A stretch of DNA of 64,000 nt from contig DASWMZ010000224.1 of the NCBI GenBank assembly GCA_036399495.1, forward strand, positions 1-64,000, read 5' to 3'. The position numbers and the translations under genes are program-made. This stretch comes from Paradesertivirga sp036399495 (GTDB taxonomy: Bacteria; Bacteroidota; Bacteroidia; Sphingobacteriales; Sphingobacteriaceae). The notes under the pieces were generated by a model, which saw nothing but the letters and a program-made list of their open reading frames with translations, searched no databases and was not told where the DNA came from. Positions 51,345 to 58,991 of this stretch are shown in pieces (position 1 is the first letter of the stretch; each line of letters opens with the position of its first letter).

Positions 51345-51647
51345 ATGAAGAGGATAGTAGATTTATTCAGAAACAAATACTTTTTAACGAGTTGCTGTTT
51401 TGTAATATGGATGCTATTTTTCGACCGTAATGATTTGCTTTCGCAATACGAGTATCGCTCTGAACTAAGCAAGTTTAAAGAAGAGAAAGCTTTTTATATA
51501 AGCGAAATAGAAAAAGTGAAAACTGATCTTGAAGAACTTAGCACTAATCAGGAACGATTAGAAAAGTTTGCCAGGGAAAAATACTTAATGAAAAAAGAGG
51601 ATGAAGACGTTTATGTTATCATTCGCGAAAAACCCATAAAAGATTAA
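51345..51647 (+). CDS. FtsB/DivIC-like septum formation protein
   Basis: Bitopic division protein of 100 residues. A short cytoplasmic end (MKRIVDLFRNKY) is followed by a transmembrane helix (about 13-27), then a periplasmic coiled coil from about 30 to 75 (YRSELSKFKEEKAFYISEIE), and the conserved LEKFAREKYLMKKEDEDVYV that defines FtsB/DivIC. It would act with FtsL and FtsQ in the divisome. The start is set by the promoter just upstream. Confidence 0.88.
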   Translation: MKRIVDLFRNKYFLTSCCFVIWMLFFDRNDLLSQYEYRSELSKFKEEKAFYISEIEKVKTDLEELSTNQERLEKFAREKYLMKKEDEDVYVIIREKPIKD

Positions 51648-51694
51648 ATCTTCTTCAATAATTTCTATTCTCTTAATTTGATCTTAAGATTTAA

Positions 51695-52117
51695 ATGAAA
51701 TTTAAGATACTTATCTTTTTGGTAATATCAACTGTAAACCTGGGCGGGTTAGGTCATCCCGGTAAGGCGCGTTTAATTCAACCTGAAACTTCCAATAAAT
51801 TTAAAATGAAGTTTGTTGGCGAGATTAAAGAATTTTCCTATATCAAAATGGTCTTAGAATCTACAGAAGATTCTAAGACCTATAAAAGCCCTAGCATTCA
51901 GTTAAAAGGCAATTATTACGAAGCAATAAGCAGTCAAGTATTTAAGATAATAGGGGCTTATAACAATGAAACGCTAATCTGGAAACTAGACTGTTTTGAC
52001 AAAAACAATCTTTTAACGTCGGTATTTGTTGGAAAAGCCAATTATGAGGGCGTATTAGAAGGAAAGTGGACTCACAAAAAGATGGATTATAATTTCTATT
52101 TAAAGCCAGATAAATAA
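51695..52117 (+). CDS. Small secreted protein of unknown function
   Basis: 140 residues starting with a signal-peptide-like stretch (about 1-20, MKFKILIFLVISTVNLGGLG). The rest is polar with a predicted beta-sheet pattern; GKWTHKKMDYNFYLKPD at the end looks like one edge of a beta barrel or sandwich. I recognise no family. It follows the FtsB-like gene by 47 bases and may share its transcript. Its stop abuts that of the convergent VWA-like gene with no room for a terminator. Confidence 0.6.
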   Translation: MKFKILIFLVISTVNLGGLGHPGKARLIQPETSNKFKMKFVGEIKEFSYIKMVLESTEDSKTYKSPSIQLKGNYYEAISSQVFKIIGAYNNETLIWKLDCFDKNNLLTSVFVGKANYEGVLEGKWTHKKMDYNFYLKPDK

Positions 52118-54202
52118 CTATAATTCACCATTGCGTTTTCTCAGGAACCATTCGGCAGACAAAACAATAACTATCAGTATAAATATCCATTTAAGACTTA
52201 TCAAATCTTCATATTTTTTGTCTTCGTAAGCGATAGTTTTGATCAATTCATTCTTCCTTAATTTTTCCGGAATCCTTTTTAAATCTAAAGGATTGATGAC
52301 CTCCCCCGCATTTAAAGACGCTAGATTATATAGTAATTGATGATTGGCGGTAGTTTGGCGATATTCCGTTTGCTGCTTTAAGATTGCAAATTGGCCGGTA
52401 GTTGTATGTTTAATTTTACCTAGCTGCGTTGATGCAGAATAAATATACTCGCCCGCCGGAAGAATACCTGCGTCGAGAATATATCCATTGGAAGTTCTTG
52501 AAAATAAATAAGAGTAGCTCTTATTGTTTTTACTCTTAACTACAACTGATACGTCCGGTGTATTAACCAATTCGTAATTATCATTATACAACTCGGCATT
52601 CAAAATTACGTGTTCGTTTTCGTCGAAGGTAGGCTTAGAAGTATACACTCTAAACTTTCGCTTGTCGTCCTTCGTCACCATGAACTGTGTAATTTTAGAA
52701 AGAAGTTCATCAACCGCCTGATGATTTCCTGTCTCTTTAAAATTTTCTAATCGCCATCGCCAAATCCCCTCCCCCGCCAGAACCGCCGTTTTCCTTCCAG
52801 CATCTTTTGAAAATACTAAAAGAGGTTTATCGGTTATCAGCTTTCCAATCTGTTGATTAAACAATACCGAAGCCTGAGCTTTAAGAGCATAGTTTCCAAA
52901 CGGAGAGATTAAAGGGCTAAAGTTTTGAATGCTGTTTCTGGTATTTGCTGATAAGGTAAAATCATAAAATCCTGCATTTATATTAGTAACTACTTCTTCG
53001 GTAGCACCGGTGGGATTGATAGTTAACAAATTTTGAAGTTGAGAAAAAGCACTAATGTTAGTTTGACTGCCGAGAATAAACCATACGGGTTTACCTTCCG
53101 TCAGTTGTAACACTGGTTTGATATCAACTCCTGCCGCAGGAAGCTGATGCAGAATAAGCAACCCCACATCCTTAACATCAGCAGTTTTATAATCACTAAC
53201 CAGGAAACTCTTTACTTCGTAGTTTTTATTAATTTCTATTGATTGCTTTATAGCGGAGATATCGGGATGTGGAGAGTTAGACAGAATAACCACTTTGCTT
53301 TTTGAATCAAGCACCTCAACAAAGATTGTTTGAGAATTATTTTCCTTAGACAATTCCCCGGAAATGGGCGAAAGATTGATAGTAAAACGCTGAATTCCCT
53401 TTTTCTTTGCCGGTAAGGTTATTGGAATAGTGAAACGATATTCGTTAGAACTTACGGGTACTGACTTTGAATAAAGGCTACCGTTTGCATCATTTACTGT
53501 TAATCTACTTACTGATCCACGACTTTGATACGCTTCAATATTAACCTCAATTTGAAAATCGTTATCAAGATAAACGATGTTGTTGTAGTTGACATTAGAA
53601 ATCAACAAGTCTTTCTTAGGAATTGTATCCCCCAAGGCTATTGCATAAATAGGCGATTTTAAATTTTGAGCCTCGTATTCCGGATTTCCTCCCTGGTTAT
53701 ACAAACCATCAGAGGCTATAATTACCGCGCCAATATTTCTGTTTGAGTACTGATCGTTGATGTTTTTAAAAAGCGCATTGATATCAGTAAGAGACTCTTT
53801 GTACCCCGTATTCAAACCCGTTTTGAGGGATGCACCAAAGGTCAACGATTTAACCTCATAATCTTTCGACAGCTCCTGTTCAAGTGCTTTAAACTGCTGC
53901 GTATATGTTGTAAGATTTAAGTTGGCCGGTTTTGATAACGCGATAGAAGCAGAATTATCCTGAGCCAAAATGATAAGCGGCTTTTCTGTGCTTTTGCTGA
54001 TAAATTTAATCATCGGGGCAAACAGCAAAAAGGCGATAATAGCTACAGCTAATGTTCTGAAAAGGAAGAATAATTTATATAACGACTTGTTCAGCTGGTC
54101 GGTTCGATACATCAAAAACGCATATGCCATGCCCATCAGAATGCAGAAAAGCAACCATAAAAAAGTGGTGGAGGTAAATTGAAGCTGAAATAAAAATGGC
54201 AT
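52118..54202 (-). CDS. VWA-like membrane protein
   Basis: 694 residues from ATG 54202. Two N-terminal helices (about 5-25 and 45-62), a large periplasmic region and one C-terminal helix (about 670-688, ILIVIVLSAEWFLRKRN) match the layout of a Bacteroidetes VWA-like membrane protein. A DxSxS-like stretch, AQDNSASIAL near residue 80, and IIASDGLYNQGGNP resemble a VWA/MIDAS region. The middle has Ig-like beta sections. It is probably envelope-associated; function unknown. fabG follows upstream at 54248 in the same orientation. Confidence 0.72.
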   Translation of the reverse strand: MPFLFQLQFTSTTFLWLLFCILMGMAYAFLMYRTDQLNKSLYKLFFLFRTLAVAIIAFLLFAPMIKFISKSTEKPLIILAQDNSASIALSKPANLNLTTYTQQFKALEQELSKDYEVKSLTFGASLKTGLNTGYKESLTDINALFKNINDQYSNRNIGAVIIASDGLYNQGGNPEYEAQNLKSPIYAIALGDTIPKKDLLISNVNYNNIVYLDNDFQIEVNIEAYQSRGSVSRLTVNDANGSLYSKSVPVSSNEYRFTIPITLPAKKKGIQRFTINLSPISGELSKENNSQTIFVEVLDSKSKVVILSNSPHPDISAIKQSIEINKNYEVKSFLVSDYKTADVKDVGLLILHQLPAAGVDIKPVLQLTEGKPVWFILGSQTNISAFSQLQNLLTINPTGATEEVVTNINAGFYDFTLSANTRNSIQNFSPLISPFGNYALKAQASVLFNQQIGKLITDKPLLVFSKDAGRKTAVLAGEGIWRWRLENFKETGNHQAVDELLSKITQFMVTKDDKRKFRVYTSKPTFDENEHVILNAELYNDNYELVNTPDVSVVVKSKNNKSYSYLFSRTSNGYILDAGILPAGEYIYSASTQLGKIKHTTTGQFAILKQQTEYRQTTANHQLLYNLASLNAGEVINPLDLKRIPEKLRKNELIKTIAYEDKKYEDLISLKWIFILIVIVLSAEWFLRKRNGEL

Positions 54203-54247
54203 ATCTACTGAACGTAAATATGCCATTTTTTATTTAAAGGGATATAA

Positions 54248-54991
54248 TTAAAGCATTCCACCGTCAACGGCAAGAACCTGTCCTGTTATATAAGTACTTA
54301 AATCAGATGCCAGAAATACACAAGCGTTGGCAACATCATCAGTTTCGCCGGCACGTTTTAACGGAATTCCAGCCTCCCATCCCTCTACCACTTTAGGATC
54401 TAGCACTTCTGTCATTTCAGTTTTAATAAACCCAGGAGCGATGACGTTTGTACGAATATTTCTTGAACCTAATTCTTTAGCCATCGATTTTGAAAACCCA
54501 ATGATACCCGCTTTAGAGGCAGCGTAATTTCCCTGCCCGGCATTTCCCTGTACACCCACTACAGAGCTCATATTGATGAAAACACCTTTACGGTTTTTCA
54601 TCATAATTTTCGAAGCAGACTTAGTTATATTGAAGATTGATTTTAAATTCACTTCAAGTACTTCATCCCACTGCTGCTCGCTCATCCGCATTAGCAAACC
54701 ATCTTTAGTGATTCCGGCATTATTAACTACAATATCAATTGTTCCAAATTCTGCTACCACATTATTAATCAATTGCTCGGCCTGATCAAATTTTGAAGCA
54801 TCAGATTGATATCCTTTAATCTTGGTTCCATATTGTTGCAACTCCTGTTCCAAAGCAAGTCCTTTTTCTACAGAAGACAAATATGTAAAGGCGACATTAG
54901 CACCATGCTCGGCAAATTTTTGGGCAATTTTACGTCCAATTCCTTTCGAAGCACCTGTTATTAATGCCACTTTTCCTTCAAGTAATTTCAT
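54248..54991 (-). CDS. fabG: 3-oxoacyl-[acyl-carrier-protein] reductase
   Basis: NADPH-dependent SDR enzyme of type II fatty-acid elongation. Start ATG 54991 gives MKLLEGKVALITGASKGIGR, with the TGxxxGxG cofactor motif. NNAGITKDG and the catalytic S-YxxxK (MSSVVGVQGNAGQGNYAASK) follow, then PGFIKTEMT and TGQVLAVDGGM. 247 residues is standard. No acpP or fabF lies adjacent, so it may serve the main pathway from a separate locus. Another SDR role cannot be excluded but FabG fits best. Confidence 0.9.
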   Translation of the reverse strand: MKLLEGKVALITGASKGIGRKIAQKFAEHGANVAFTYLSSVEKGLALEQELQQYGTKIKGYQSDASKFDQAEQLINNVVAEFGTIDIVVNNAGITKDGLLMRMSEQQWDEVLEVNLKSIFNITKSASKIMMKNRKGVFINMSSVVGVQGNAGQGNYAASKAGIIGFSKSMAKELGSRNIRTNVIAPGFIKTEMTEVLDPKVVEGWEAGIPLKRAGETDDVANACVFLASDLSTYITGQVLAVDGGML

Positions 54992-55060
54992 AATCGAATT
55001 TGGGCGTGAAGTTAGAATTTTTTCAAGAAAGGCAAAACGGATAATCAATGCGGAGTGCTA

Positions 55061-55267
55061 TCAGTTTGCAGAAATTAAATGCTGATACTCATTCTTAAGA
55101 GCTACTAAACATGCGGCACATAAACAACCATCGAAGTTTTCGCTTACATATTGCACCTCATTTAAGTCTAACTTTACAAAAGAACATTGACATTTCGTAT
55201 AAGCATTTGCCTTGCATTCGATACGTGAACTGCATCTTTCACAAGAGATGACTTCATGTTTGGACAT
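55061..55267 (-). CDS. Cysteine-rich CWC-family small protein
   Basis: 68 residues from ATG 55267. Cysteines come in the pattern ISCERCSSRIEC, KCQCSFVKL and GCLCAACLVAL, matching the cysteine-rich CWC family (PF14375 as I recall), a small probable zinc protein of unknown function. It lies 69 bases upstream of fabG on the same strand. An in-frame start five codons upstream is possible. Confidence 0.78.
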   Translation of the reverse strand: MSKHEVISCERCSSRIECKANAYTKCQCSFVKLDLNEVQYVSENFDGCLCAACLVALKNEYQHLISAN

Positions 55268-55381
55268 CTTGATATCTAACAATAAGGATTATAGTTTGAT
55301 TCTAATCTAGACTTTCTTCCAAAAAGAAATCCCAAAAGTTTTCCACTTTTAGGATTCAAAATAAACAAGCTTTAAGTTCTC

Positions 55382-55855
55382 CTACTTACCCGCAGGCACA
55401 AAATTCATCGAAACGGAATTCACACAATGACGTGTATTCTTAGCCGTAAATCCTTCTCCTTTAAAAACGTGACCTAAATGCCCGCCACACTTTGCGCAAA
55501 CAATTTCTGTTCGCATCCCATCTGGATCAGGAATATGCCTTACGGCTCCTTTAATCTCATCATCAAAACTTGGCCATCCGCAATGCGAATCAAATTTAGT
55601 ATCTGATAAATAAAGCGGATTATTACAACGTTTGCAGGTGTACGTTCCTTTTTCCTTGTTATTTAAAAGCTTACCCGTACCCGGATATTCGGTTCCTTTA
55701 TGAACTATTACGCGCTCCTCTTCGGGTGTTAATTTATTGTATTCCATCTTTTTTTCATTTTTTACCGTACTGGTCTTAGCTGGCTTTCTTTCCTGCCCGC
55801 AAGAGTAAAAAGCAATGCTTAACAGACATCCCAGAACATACAAAGTTTTCTTCAT
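55382..55855 (-). CDS. msrB: Peptide methionine-R-sulfoxide reductase, lipoprotein form
   Basis: Repairs oxidised methionine (R-sulfoxide) in proteins. A signal peptide ends in a lipobox-like FYSC (C19), so the enzyme is probably exported and lipid-anchored in the envelope. MsrB domain: zinc cysteines C74/C77 (CKRC) and C120/C123 (CAKC), and the catalytic C144 in RHCVNSVSMNF. HCGWPSF and GHLGHVF are family motifs. 157 residues. It appears to be monocistronic. Confidence 0.92.
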   Translation of the reverse strand: MKKTLYVLGCLLSIAFYSCGQERKPAKTSTVKNEKKMEYNKLTPEEERVIVHKGTEYPGTGKLLNNKEKGTYTCKRCNNPLYLSDTKFDSHCGWPSFDDEIKGAVRHIPDPDGMRTEIVCAKCGGHLGHVFKGEGFTAKNTRHCVNSVSMNFVPAGK

Positions 55856-55946
55856 CTTGTTGTGTTTATAAACTTATATACGTTCACAACGTAGTATTTA
55901 GTTTTTATAAGCCAGATTTATTGCCAAAGCAATTCAAATATAGAGG

Positions 55947-55954
55947 TACATTTG
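55947..55954 (+). promoter_or_regulatory. Candidate -7 element for rlmH
   Basis: tacatttg is an exact TAnnTTTG match 18 bases before the rlmH ATG (55973). A TTG lies 23 bases upstream of it, a longer spacing than usual. Confidence 0.5.
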
Positions 55955-55972
55955 ATAAATTCATTAGATGCG

Positions 55973-56446
55973 ATGAAGATTACATTCCTTACAATTGGGA
56001 AAACTGAAGACAATTACCTGAAGGAGGGTATTGAAAAATACCTTAAACGCTTAAAACATTATATTAAGTTTGAGATGGTAGAAATACCCGAGTTGAAAAA
56101 CACAAAAAGCTTAAGTGAAGAACAACAAAAAGTTAAGGAAGCTGAAATAATTTCCAAAAACATAATCAACACCGATTATATTATCTTACTTGATGAAAGA
56201 GGAACAGAACTTTCATCAACCAGATTTTCGGATTCACTTAATAAGAAAATGCTTTCAAGTATTCAGCATCTTGTTTTTATAGTTGGCGGGCCATATGGTT
56301 TTGACAACAGCTTATTAATACGGGCTAATGAAAAACTATCGCTTTCCAAAATGACTTTTTCGCACCAAATGGTACGACTGTTTTTTGTAGAGCAACTTTA
56401 TAGAGCCTTCACCATTTTAAAGGGAGAGCCCTACCACCACGAATAA
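55973..56446 (+). CDS. rlmH: 23S rRNA pseudouridine-1915 N3-methyltransferase
   Basis: SPOUT methyltransferase acting on the 70S ribosome at the decoding-site helix 69. ATG 55973 gives MKITFLTIGKTEDNYLKEGI, the typical beginning; an upstream in-frame start at 55952 lies inside or next to the promoter. IILLDERGTELSS and the knot motif VFIVGGPYGFDNSLL are diagnostic, as is MTFSHQMVRLFFVEQLYRA. 157 residues is standard. Confidence 0.95.
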   Translation: MKITFLTIGKTEDNYLKEGIEKYLKRLKHYIKFEMVEIPELKNTKSLSEEQQKVKEAEIISKNIINTDYIILLDERGTELSSTRFSDSLNKKMLSSIQHLVFIVGGPYGFDNSLLIRANEKLSLSKMTFSHQMVRLFFVEQLYRAFTILKGEPYHHE

Positions 56447-56448
56447 AT

Positions 56449-56562
56449 ATGAAACAAAGAAATTATCGATATAAAGGTATTGATCCTGATAAGGAGCAAA
56501 AGAGATTTTGGTTGATGATTATTATCGGCTTGCTGCTTGGTGCGATAATATATTATCTGTAA
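56449..56562 (+). CDS. 37-residue single-helix membrane microprotein after rlmH
   Basis: An ATG two bases after the rlmH stop opens a 37-codon frame: MKQRNYRYKGIDPDKEQKRF, then a hydrophobic helix LMIIIGLLLGAIIYYL to the stop. The charged basic N-terminus and C-terminal helix suit a small inner-membrane protein with its N-terminus inside. It is followed by a shared terminator. The coupling to rlmH, good amphipathic design and in-frame stop just before the terminator argue that it is real. Confidence 0.6.
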   Translation: MKQRNYRYKGIDPDKEQKRFWLMIIIGLLLGAIIYYL

Positions 56563-56568
56563 ACAAAA

Positions 56569-56588
56569 AAAGCTGATTACTCAGCTTT
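56569..56588. terminator. Bidirectional hairpin between rlmH operon and DUF5606 gene
   Basis: aaagctga (56569-56576) pairs with tcagcttt (56581-56588) around ttac. A-rich and T-rich flanks on each side support termination from both directions. It overlaps the DUF5606 gene stop. Confidence 0.7.
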
Positions 56589-57077
56589 CTTTATTTTACT
56601 CTTTGCTTTTTTTACCGGCTTAGTTTCTTCCGGTATTACTTCTACTTCTTCAACAGGCTCTGAAGAATTATCCTTCTCATCCTGAGAAGTTCCCACCTCT
56701 TCTGTAAACAATGGAAGATCTTTTATCAGGTTAAACCAGGTAATAATCTTCTTCATGTCTGAAGCATAAACCCTATCCTCATCATGAGCTGGGGCTACTT
56801 CTCTGAAAAACTTTCTTAAAGTAGTACCATCGCCTTTTGGATCAGGAATAGAAGCCGCGCTTTTCATGTTTTCTAACACATCAACCAACTTCAAATCACC
56901 GTCTTCACCAAAAATGGTTATGTCTTCTAAAGATGCGAGTTTTGCAGTAGTAAGGTTAACGATCAGCTTTACCTTCTGCTCATCTAAGCTTTCAAGAACA
57001 AAACCTGTTTTGTTTTGTCCGATGATTTTATACAAACCCGGTTTCCCGGAAACTGCAACTAAGCCTTTTAAATTCAT
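56577..57077 (-). CDS. DUF5606-family protein
   Basis: Conserved Bacteroidetes protein of 166 residues. The N-terminal MNLKGLVAVSGKPGLYKIIG and middle DGTTLRKFFREVAP, DEDRVYASDMKKII are what I recall of the DUF5606 family. The C-terminal 40 residues are Glu/Lys-rich and low-complexity (EPVEEVEVIPEETKP). There is no signal or membrane segment; the protein is probably cytoplasmic. Function unknown. Confidence 0.85.
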   Translation of the reverse strand: MNLKGLVAVSGKPGLYKIIGQNKTGFVLESLDEQKVKLIVNLTTAKLASLEDITIFGEDGDLKLVDVLENMKSAASIPDPKGDGTTLRKFFREVAPAHDEDRVYASDMKKIITWFNLIKDLPLFTEEVGTSQDEKDNSSEPVEEVEVIPEETKPVKKAKSKIKKAE

Positions 57078-57092
57078 TTTTTCTGAAATAAG

Positions 57093-57118
57093 GGATTTGA
57101 GATATTAGAGATGAGAAA
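57093..57118 (-). repeat. GAGAT-type intergenic repeat between the DUF5606 and cyclophilin genes
   Basis: ggatttgagatattagagat then gagaaa: GAGATnTTnGAGATGAG units as at 18228 and 44970. The element lies within the 77-base spacer upstream of the DUF5606 gene. Confidence 0.5.
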
Positions 57119-57154
57119 TCCGTGTTTCCTGCATCGGGTTATTAAATCTCAGAC

Positions 57155-57592
57155 CTATTCTTCGATAACGTCAACTCCTAAAATTTTATCGCCTGCATTG
57201 ATAGCATCAACCACATCAACATTCTCAATTACTTTACCAAAGCAAGTGTGATTACGGTCCAAGTGTGCTGTGTTGGTGCGGCTATGACAGATAAAGAATT
57301 GTGAGCTGCCAGTATCGCGGCCAGCATGTGCCATTGATAATACACCTCTGTCGTGATATTGATTATCACCTGTTAGTTCACATTTTATTTTGGTTTTTGA
57401 ACCGCCAGCACCTGTTCCGGTTGGATCGCCGCCTTGAATTACAAAATCAGGAATGACACGATGAAACGTCACTCCGTTATAAAATCCTTCTTTAGCGAGG
57501 CCCAAAAAGTTAGCCACAGTGTTAGGCGCATCTTTGTCGTAGAATTCTACGGTCATGTCGCCTTTTTCAGTTTTAATTATCGCTTTGCTCAT
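57155..57592 (-). CDS. Cyclophilin-type peptidyl-prolyl cis-trans isomerase
   Basis: 145 residues from ATG 57592 (MSKAIIKTEKGDMTVEFY). Cyclophilin landmarks: NFLGLAKEGFYNGVTFHRVI, DFVIQGGDPTGTGAGG, SMAHAGRDTGSSQFFICH and HLDRNHTCFGKVIE. No signal peptide is present, so it is probably cytoplasmic. A -7 element lies 24 bases upstream. It catalyses proline isomerisation in protein folding. Confidence 0.93.
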   Translation of the reverse strand: MSKAIIKTEKGDMTVEFYDKDAPNTVANFLGLAKEGFYNGVTFHRVIPDFVIQGGDPTGTGAGGSKTKIKCELTGDNQYHDRGVLSMAHAGRDTGSSQFFICHSRTNTAHLDRNHTCFGKVIENVDVVDAINAGDKILGVDVIEE

Positions 57593-57615
57593 AAGTTGAT
57601 TATTTAACAAGAGGG

Positions 57616-57623
57616 CAAAGGTA
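57616..57623 (-). promoter_or_regulatory. Candidate -7 element for the cyclophilin gene
   Basis: On the - strand the bases read tacctttg, an exact TAnnTTTG match 23 bases before the ATG at 57592. No -33 TTG is obvious. Confidence 0.45.
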
Positions 57624-57712
57624 ATTATTTAAATACATTGACTTAGTAATTTTTAAAATCAATAATTGAGTGTAGTTATATTTTTTCAAGTGTAAATAGC
57701 GTTATTGCATAC

Positions 57713-58969
57713 ATGTTAAAATGGTTCGGGGGTTTCCTTCTTATAATCTTATCGCTTAACACGAAAGCGGCCTCAATCCTCATCCCAATGGATGAGGAAC
57801 AGAAGGATCATTTAAAAGCATACGGCATTACTTTCTGGACTTTAAAAAACGGCCTCGAGGCTGATTGGCTACTAAATTATAAAGGAGGCAGTTTTCTATT
57901 CAAATATGCTTCGCCCTTAGAGAACGAATGTAAGTTAAGAGGCGTAACTTATCAGGTTATAACGGATTCTAAAGTAACGGCAATTTTAACCGAAATATCA
58001 GAACCATCGGTAAATATGGAATTGGTAAAACTTGAAAAGGCACCAAAGATCGCTGTCTATTCTCCAAAAAATAAACTGCCTTGGGATGATGCCGTAACAC
58101 TTGTGCTGACTTATGCGGAGATCCCGTACGACATCGTTTATGACGAAGAAGTTTTAAAAGGCAATCTTCCAAAATACGACTGGTTACACATGCACCACGA
58201 AGATTTCACTGGTCAGTTTGGGAGGTTTTGGTCTGCCTATCGTACGGCAAGTTGGTACATTGAAGATGTAAAGCATCAAGAAGCAACGGCTGCTAAACTG
58301 GGATTTAAAAAAGTTTCTCAAATGAAACTGGCTGTTGCAAAGAGCATAAAAGAATTTTGCGCAGGGGGCGGTTTTCTTTTCGCCATGTGCTCCGGAACCG
58401 ATAGTTACGATATAGCCCTGGCGGCAGAAGGTATTGATATTTGTGAAAGCATGTTTGATGGCGATGGAGCCGATCCGAACGCACAATCTAAACTTGACTT
58501 TAGCAAGACCTTCGCTTTTAAAGATTTCAGGCTTGACGTAAACCCTTACCATTACGAGTTTTCTTCTATTGATGCTACTGAATCAAGGATGCTGGATCGC
58601 ACAAATGATTATTTTACACTTTTTGATTTCTCCGCTAAATGGGATGTTGTTCCAACAATGCTCACGCAGAATCATGATAAAGTTGTGAGAGGTTTTATGG
58701 GACAAACCACGGCTTTTAAAAAGGAACAGATCAAGCCGGATGTTTTAGTAATGGGCCAGACTAAATCGGTTAATGAAGCGCGGTATATTCATGGGGAACT
58801 AGGAAAAGGTCAGTTTACTTTTTATGGCGGCCATGATCCGGAAGATTACCAACATGCGGTTGGCGATCCACCTACTGAATTGAAATTGCATCCTAATTCG
58901 CCGGGCTATCGACTAATTTTAAATAACGTGTTGTTCCCGGCAGCAAAGAAAAAGAAGCAAAAGACCTAG
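57713..58969 (+). CDS. Exported protein of the Bacteroidetes 'asparagine synthetase B' type (amidotransferase-like fold)
   Basis: 418 residues with a signal peptide (about 1-20). Homologues in Bacteroidetes are, as I recall, often labelled asparagine synthetase B, but I see no N-terminal Cys nucleophile and no ATP-pyrophosphatase motif, and the protein appears exported. Instead it resembles a class I amidotransferase-like (BPL_N/ThuA) fold: PKIAVYSPKNKLPWDDAV near 111, a nucleophile-elbow-like FAMCSGTDS with C226, and TFYGGHDPEDY with H374. Function unknown. The C-terminus is Lys-rich. Confidence 0.7.
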   Translation: MLKWFGGFLLIILSLNTKAASILIPMDEEQKDHLKAYGITFWTLKNGLEADWLLNYKGGSFLFKYASPLENECKLRGVTYQVITDSKVTAILTEISEPSVNMELVKLEKAPKIAVYSPKNKLPWDDAVTLVLTYAEIPYDIVYDEEVLKGNLPKYDWLHMHHEDFTGQFGRFWSAYRTASWYIEDVKHQEATAAKLGFKKVSQMKLAVAKSIKEFCAGGGFLFAMCSGTDSYDIALAAEGIDICESMFDGDGADPNAQSKLDFSKTFAFKDFRLDVNPYHYEFSSIDATESRMLDRTNDYFTLFDFSAKWDVVPTMLTQNHDKVVRGFMGQTTAFKKEQIKPDVLVMGQTKSVNEARYIHGELGKGQFTFYGGHDPEDYQHAVGDPPTELKLHPNSPGYRLILNNVLFPAAKKKKQKT

Positions 58970-58991
58970 TTTTTAGCGGAAGCAAAAAAAG

